Positions 63,224 to 64,000 of a stretch of DNA of 64,000 bases are shown one piece after another. Every line of letters begins with the position of its first letter. Positions within the stretch are counted from its first letter, which is position 1. The stretch is taken from NCBI RefSeq assembly GCF_001718195.1, contig NZ_MCNV01000001.1:62001-126000 (forward strand). Reading direction: 5' to 3'. The stretch is from Paraburkholderia nodosa (GTDB lineage: Bacteria > Pseudomonadota > Gammaproteobacteria > Burkholderiales > Burkholderiaceae). Position numbers and translations under genes: made by a program. The notes beneath the pieces were generated by a model. That model had not been told where the DNA came from. It did no database searches and worked only from the letters and a program-made list of their open reading frames with translations.

Positions 63224-63403
63224 TTAGCCGTAATGGTTCATCCACGACGGGTGGCGCGTGGCCTTCTCGCGATCCATCTTGCGCATGCGGAACTCGAGAT
63301 CGTAGATATCGACGGACTGCGCGAGGTACGCTTCCTCGCGCTGCTGGCGGCGAGCTTCTGCAGTTTCGGAGAGGAAAAGGAAAAGACGGCTGAGCAGGTA
63401 CAT
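63224..63403 (-). CDS. DUF3563 family micro-protein
   Basis: A 59-residue protein from ATG 63403: MYLLSRLFLFLSETAEARRQ at the start, then EEAYLAQSVDIYDLEFRMRK, and DREKATRHPSWMNHYG at the end. This is the pattern of the DUF3563 family common in Burkholderiaceae, with several copies per genome. The N-terminal hydrophobic helix may bind the membrane. It has its own strong promoter at 63452-63480. Function unknown. The high confidence comes from the sequence pattern, not length. Confidence 0.85.
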   Translation of the reverse strand: MYLLSRLFLFLSETAEARRQQREEAYLAQSVDIYDLEFRMRKMDREKATRHPSWMNHYG

Positions 63404-63421
63404 GATTTGACCCTTCTTTGA

Positions 63422-63480
63422 CGGGCACGTGCCCGCGAATCGAATGAAGCCATTATAGGGTAAACCCTGTTAAGGGTAAA
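63422..63480 (-). promoter_or_regulatory. Promoter and leader palindrome of the DUF3563 gene
   Basis: On the minus strand TTTACC (63480-63475) and TATAAT (63457-63452) are spaced by 17 bp. TTTACCC occurs twice within this promoter. In the leader the 14-bp palindrome CGGGCACGTGCCCG (63422-63435) lies 19 bp before the start codon, where it would form a hairpin or bind a regulator. Confidence 0.72.
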
Positions 63481-63504
63481 CACCTAAATTACCCGTAGTC
63501 GCTT

Positions 63505-64000
63505 TTAACCAACGTCCTGTGTCAATTCGGCGTCGTAGGCCTCGTCGAAGGCCTCCCGGCGATGAACCTCGAAAAAGTCCCAGATCAACGTGCTCGCGTC
63601 CGGTCCCGTCGAGGAGTGGAACGGTACGGTGTCGTCGCCGCCGCTCCAGGCGTGGTCGAGGCCCGCCACGCGGCACAGTCGCACGACACTCGCGCCGTCG
63701 AGCTCGTAATCCTGCTCGCGATAACCGTCCTTGAAGGTCTCGCGCGACACGACGCCTTGACGCACGCCGCGCGTATCCGCAAGACCGTTCAAACGCAACA
63801 GTTGCAGCGCGAGCTGTTCCGCGTTGACGGGCGCGACGACGGCGTCCACCTCGCCCTGCACGACGATCGCGGGCATGCCCGGATGGATGCGCTCGCCCAA
63901 TTGGGTATCGACGAGCGCCACTGGATCGTGGTGCACGCCGCGCCGCATCACATCGAGCGCCGTCACGCCCGAGCGCGCCTCACCGAAAGCGGGGCCGGAA
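63505..64000 (-). CDS. PHA depolymerase family esterase (5' end outside window)
   Basis: The C-terminal 165 residues or so of a polyhydroxyalkanoate depolymerase-like esterase; the frame is open to the right edge. Visible parts are SGPAFGEARSGVTALDVMRRG after the missing nucleophile elbow, PAIVVQGEVDAVVAPVNAEQL with the Asp of the triad, and VAGLDHAWSGGDD with the catalytic His. The end (WDFFEVHRREAFDEAYDAEL) is family-like. It likely hydrolyses short-chain PHA or related esters. The export signal, if any, is outside the window. Confidence 0.87.
   Translation of the reverse strand, partial: SGPAFGEARSGVTALDVMRRGVHHDPVALVDTQLGERIHPGMPAIVVQGEVDAVVAPVNAEQLALQLLRLNGLADTRGVRQGVVSRETFKDGYREQDYELDGASVVRLCRVAGLDHAWSGGDDTVPFHSSTGPDASTLIWDFFEVHRREAFDEAYDAELTQDVG

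Overview
The window is high-GC chromosomal DNA from a beta-proteobacterium of the Burkholderiaceae, most likely Paraburkholderia, Caballeronia or a near relative. The evidence is a set of housekeeping blocks in the order usual for that group: rpsU-yqeY-dnaG-rpoD; xseB-ispA-dxs beside folE2; polA beside a LOG-family gene; and DUF2782-thrB followed by a BPSS1780-type membrane protein. A DUF3563 micro-protein and a PHA depolymerase-like esterase fit as well. I see no rRNA, CRISPR array or intact insertion sequence.

Region 1 (1-5.3 kb, minus strand) holds a dipeptide-type periplasmic binding protein that runs off the left edge, a DUF3088 protein, an NtaA/SnaA-type flavin monooxygenase, a GNAT acetyltransferase, an M14-like aspartoacylase/desuccinylase and a small protein. 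A roughly 1-kb gene-poor stretch with a perfect 19-bp palindrome follows, then an XRE-cupin regulator on the plus strand.

Region 2 (6.9-26.7 kb) is the most unusual part: fifteen genes all on the minus strand. In transcription order they are tonB, exbB, exbD, exbD, a TPR lipid- or peptide-free secreted protein, a large TonB-dependent receptor, yejA, yejB, yejE, yejF, tldD, tldE, two tandem GNAT acetyltransferases and an AcrB-type RND permease. From yejB to tldE the genes overlap or abut. The set reads as a route for a peptide: outer-membrane uptake with its own energiser, inner-membrane import, proteolysis, acetylation, and possibly export. The individual families are known; the combined pathway is my inference.

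Region 3 (about 26.8-34.4 kb) looks like a decayed genomic island. It holds an ISKra4-type transposase fragment, a truncated GNAT, two TetR-controlled cargo modules with visible operators (TetR/EamA transporter; TetR/Tat-exported epoxide-hydrolase-like enzyme), a DUF2867 gene, a hydrolase lacking its nucleophile serine, and the last 49 codons of a P4-type integrase about 130 bp from a tRNA gene. That tRNA has a CAU anticodon and an unusually long variable region.

Region 4 (34.6-64 kb) is core genome: sigma-70 operon, universal stress protein, BaiN-like flavoprotein, tsaD, folE2, isoprenoid precursor genes, an orphan Rieske oxygenase, a rhodanese, a Tat-exported dienelactone hydrolase, NDH-2, polA, LOG, a LysR/split chromate transporter pair, amn, DUF2782, thrB, a membrane protein, DUF3563 and a partial PHA depolymerase. 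Several clear intrinsic terminators separate these units.
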